Source: Rhizobium sp. BK399 (GTDB taxonomy: Bacteria > Pseudomonadota > Alphaproteobacteria > Rhizobiales > Rhizobiaceae). Taken from it: a DNA stretch of 64,000 nt. A program made the translations under genes and the position numbers. Below the pieces are notes generated by a model that saw only the letters and a list, made by a program, of their open reading frames with translations, ran no database searches and was not told where the DNA came from. Numbering within the stretch: the first letter of the stretch is position 1; each line of letters begins with the position of its first letter. Location: contig NZ_JACIAH010000001.1 in NCBI RefSeq assembly GCF_014194695.1, forward strand, positions 248,001 through 312,000, written 5' to 3'. Of this stretch, positions 62,961 through 64,000 are shown in pieces.

Positions 62961-64000
62961 ATGGCCGGCGCGCCAGACACTAAGAAGCCGGAACTGAAGC
63001 TTTACAACACGCTGACGCGCGAAAAGACGGCCTTTGCGCCGATCGATCCGCAGAACGTCCGCATGTATGTCTGCGGTCCGACTGTCTACGACTTCGCCCA
63101 CATCGGCAACGCACGCCCGGTCATCGTCTTCGACGTGCTCTTCCGGTTGTTGAACCATGTATACGGCGGCGAGCACGTCACCTATGCGCGCAACATCACC
63201 GACGTCGACGACAAGATCAACGCACGTGCTTTGCGCGACTATCCCGCGCTGCCGCTCAATGATGCGATCCGCGCGGTGACGCAGAAGACCGAGAAGCAGT
63301 TCCTCGACGACGCCAAGGCGCTCGGCTGCCTTGAGCCCTCGGTCCAGCCGCGCGCGACCGACAATATTGCCAAGATGATCGAGATCATCGAAAGGCTGAT
63401 CGCCAACGGCCATGCCTACCAGGCATCGGGCGAAGTGCTGTTCGACACGAAATCGATGGTCGATTACGGCCAGCTGTCGAAGCGCAATCTCGACGAACAG
63501 CAGGCCGGCGCCCGCATCGCCGTCGACGCGCACAAGAAGAACCCCGGCGATTTCGTGTTGTGGAAGCTCTCAAGCGACAACGAGCCCGGCTGGGAAAGCC
63601 CCTGGGGCCGCGGCCGTCCAGGCTGGCACATCGAGTGCTCGGCCATGAGCGAACGCTATCTCGGCGAAGTCTTCGACATTCATGGCGGCGGTTTGGACCT
63701 GATCTTTCCGCACCACGAGAACGAGATCGCCCAGTCGCGTTGCGCGCATGGCACCAAGGTCATGGCGAATGTCTGGATGCACAACGGCTTCCTGCAGGTC
63801 GAAGGCCGCAAGATGTCGAAGTCCGAAGGCAATTTCGTCACCATCTACGAGCTGCTGCACACCCAGAAGTTCGGCGGCCGCCAATGGCCGGGCGATGTGC
63901 TGCGTCTTGCGATGCTCATGACCCATTATCGCGAGCCGATCGATTTCTCGGTCAAGCGGCTCGAGGAAGCCGAACGCCTGCTCGCCAAATGGCCGGCGGC
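62961..64000 (+). CDS. cysS: Cysteinyl-tRNA synthetase, 3' truncated by window edge
   Basis: CysS charges tRNA-Cys. The frame from the ATG at 62961, after GGGAGAG, is open to the window end (346 codons). It has the zinc-binding cysteine in [10 protein letters not shown], the class I HIGH motif as FAHIGNAR, the zinc-site segments [10 protein letters not shown] and HHENEIAQS, and the KMSKS motif in [10 protein letters not shown]. The C-terminal anticodon-binding part is missing. A candidate promoter and a short cysteine-containing frame lie upstream. Confidence 0.96.
   Translation, partial: MAGAPDTKKPELKLYNTLTREKTAFAPIDPQNVRMYVCGPTVYDFAHIGNARPVIVFDVLFRLLNHVYGGEHVTYARNITDVDDKINARALRDYPALPLNDAIRAVTQKTEKQFLDDAKALGCLEPSVQPRATDNIAKMIEIIERLIANGHAYQASGEVLFDTKSMVDYGQLSKRNLDEQQAGARIAVDAHKKNPGDFVLWKLSSDNEPGWESPWGRGRPGWHIECSAMSERYLGEVFDIHGGGLDLIFPHHENEIAQSRCAHGTKVMANVWMHNGFLQVEGRKMSKSEGNFVTIYELLHTQKFGGRQWPGDVLRLAMLMTHYREPIDFSVKRLEEAERLLAKWPA

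Noticed and set aside
1..64000. tRNA, rRNA, CRISPR arrays, insertion sequences or prophage genes
   Set aside because: A reading by eye of both strands found no cloverleaf-type TpsiC sequence in a gap, no regularly spaced repeats, and no transposase or phage structural proteins.

Overview
This window is chromosomal DNA of an alphaproteobacterium of the Rhizobiaceae. The gene order (hda/perM against purMN, uvrC-pgsA-moaD-moaE, ndk, lptF-lptG-lptD-surA-pdxA-rsmA, gmk-yicC-mltG-fabF-acpP-fabG-fabD, rpsF-rpsR-DUF2232-rplI-dnaB, alr-radA-cvpA-purF, cysS) resembles Sinorhizobium/Ensifer, as far as I can judge from memory. The DNA is GC-rich and gene-dense, with many 1-4 bp stop/start overlaps. I see no prophage, insertion sequence, CRISPR array, tRNA or rRNA. 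About 66 genes were recognised; hda at the left edge and cysS at the right edge are cut by the window.

Layout. 1-3.7 kb: hda and an AI-2E/PerM permease, divergent from purM-purN. 3.8-11.3 kb: mixed accessory genes: an isolated phnM, a NUDIX hydrolase coupled to a molybdopterin oxidoreductase, rlmJ, a GST, and a divergent LysR/SDR pair. 11.3-16.5 kb: an Omp25-like outer-membrane protein, a pteridine-reductase-like SDR, uvrC, pgsA, moaD and moaE. 16.5-18.6 kb: a lone LivH-like permease divergent from a CGNR regulator-lipoprotein pair, with a long inverted repeat between them. 18.6-27 kb: ndk, a diguanylate-cyclase-like protein with altered motifs, an ABC-F ATPase, a polysaccharide deacetylase lipoprotein, a Gal-type dehydrogenase, a GrpB protein, holC and pepA. 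27-35.6 kb: a PAP2 phosphatase, then the LPS-export and outer-membrane biogenesis operon. 35.6-42.2 kb, minus strand: gmk, yicC, mltG and the fatty-acid cluster fabF, acpP, fabG, fabD. 42.4-45.4 kb: an aldo/keto reductase and a class III cyclase-TolB-TPR protein. 45.4-53.2 kb: ribosomal genes and dnaB, interrupted by a minus-strand MarR-EmrB-EmrA drug-efflux operon. 53.2-64 kb: azlCD with its AraC-type regulator, alr, a LysE exporter, radA, cvpA, purF, an SDR, a GH25 lysozyme-like protein and cysS.

Most of the window is conserved housekeeping DNA for purine synthesis, envelope assembly, lipid synthesis, translation and replication. The points most worth a second look are regulatory: a cluster of TTGCAT/ATGCAA motifs between perM and purM; a near-perfect operator between the orphan permease and the CGNR gene; a 20-bp element shared by the araC and azlC promoters; a 37-nt palindrome between lptD and surA; a structured leader before rpsF; a hairpin covering the grpB ribosome-binding site; and a possible leaderless, cysteine-containing micro-ORF upstream of cysS. 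All of these were found by eye and are untested. No clearly new multi-gene system was found.
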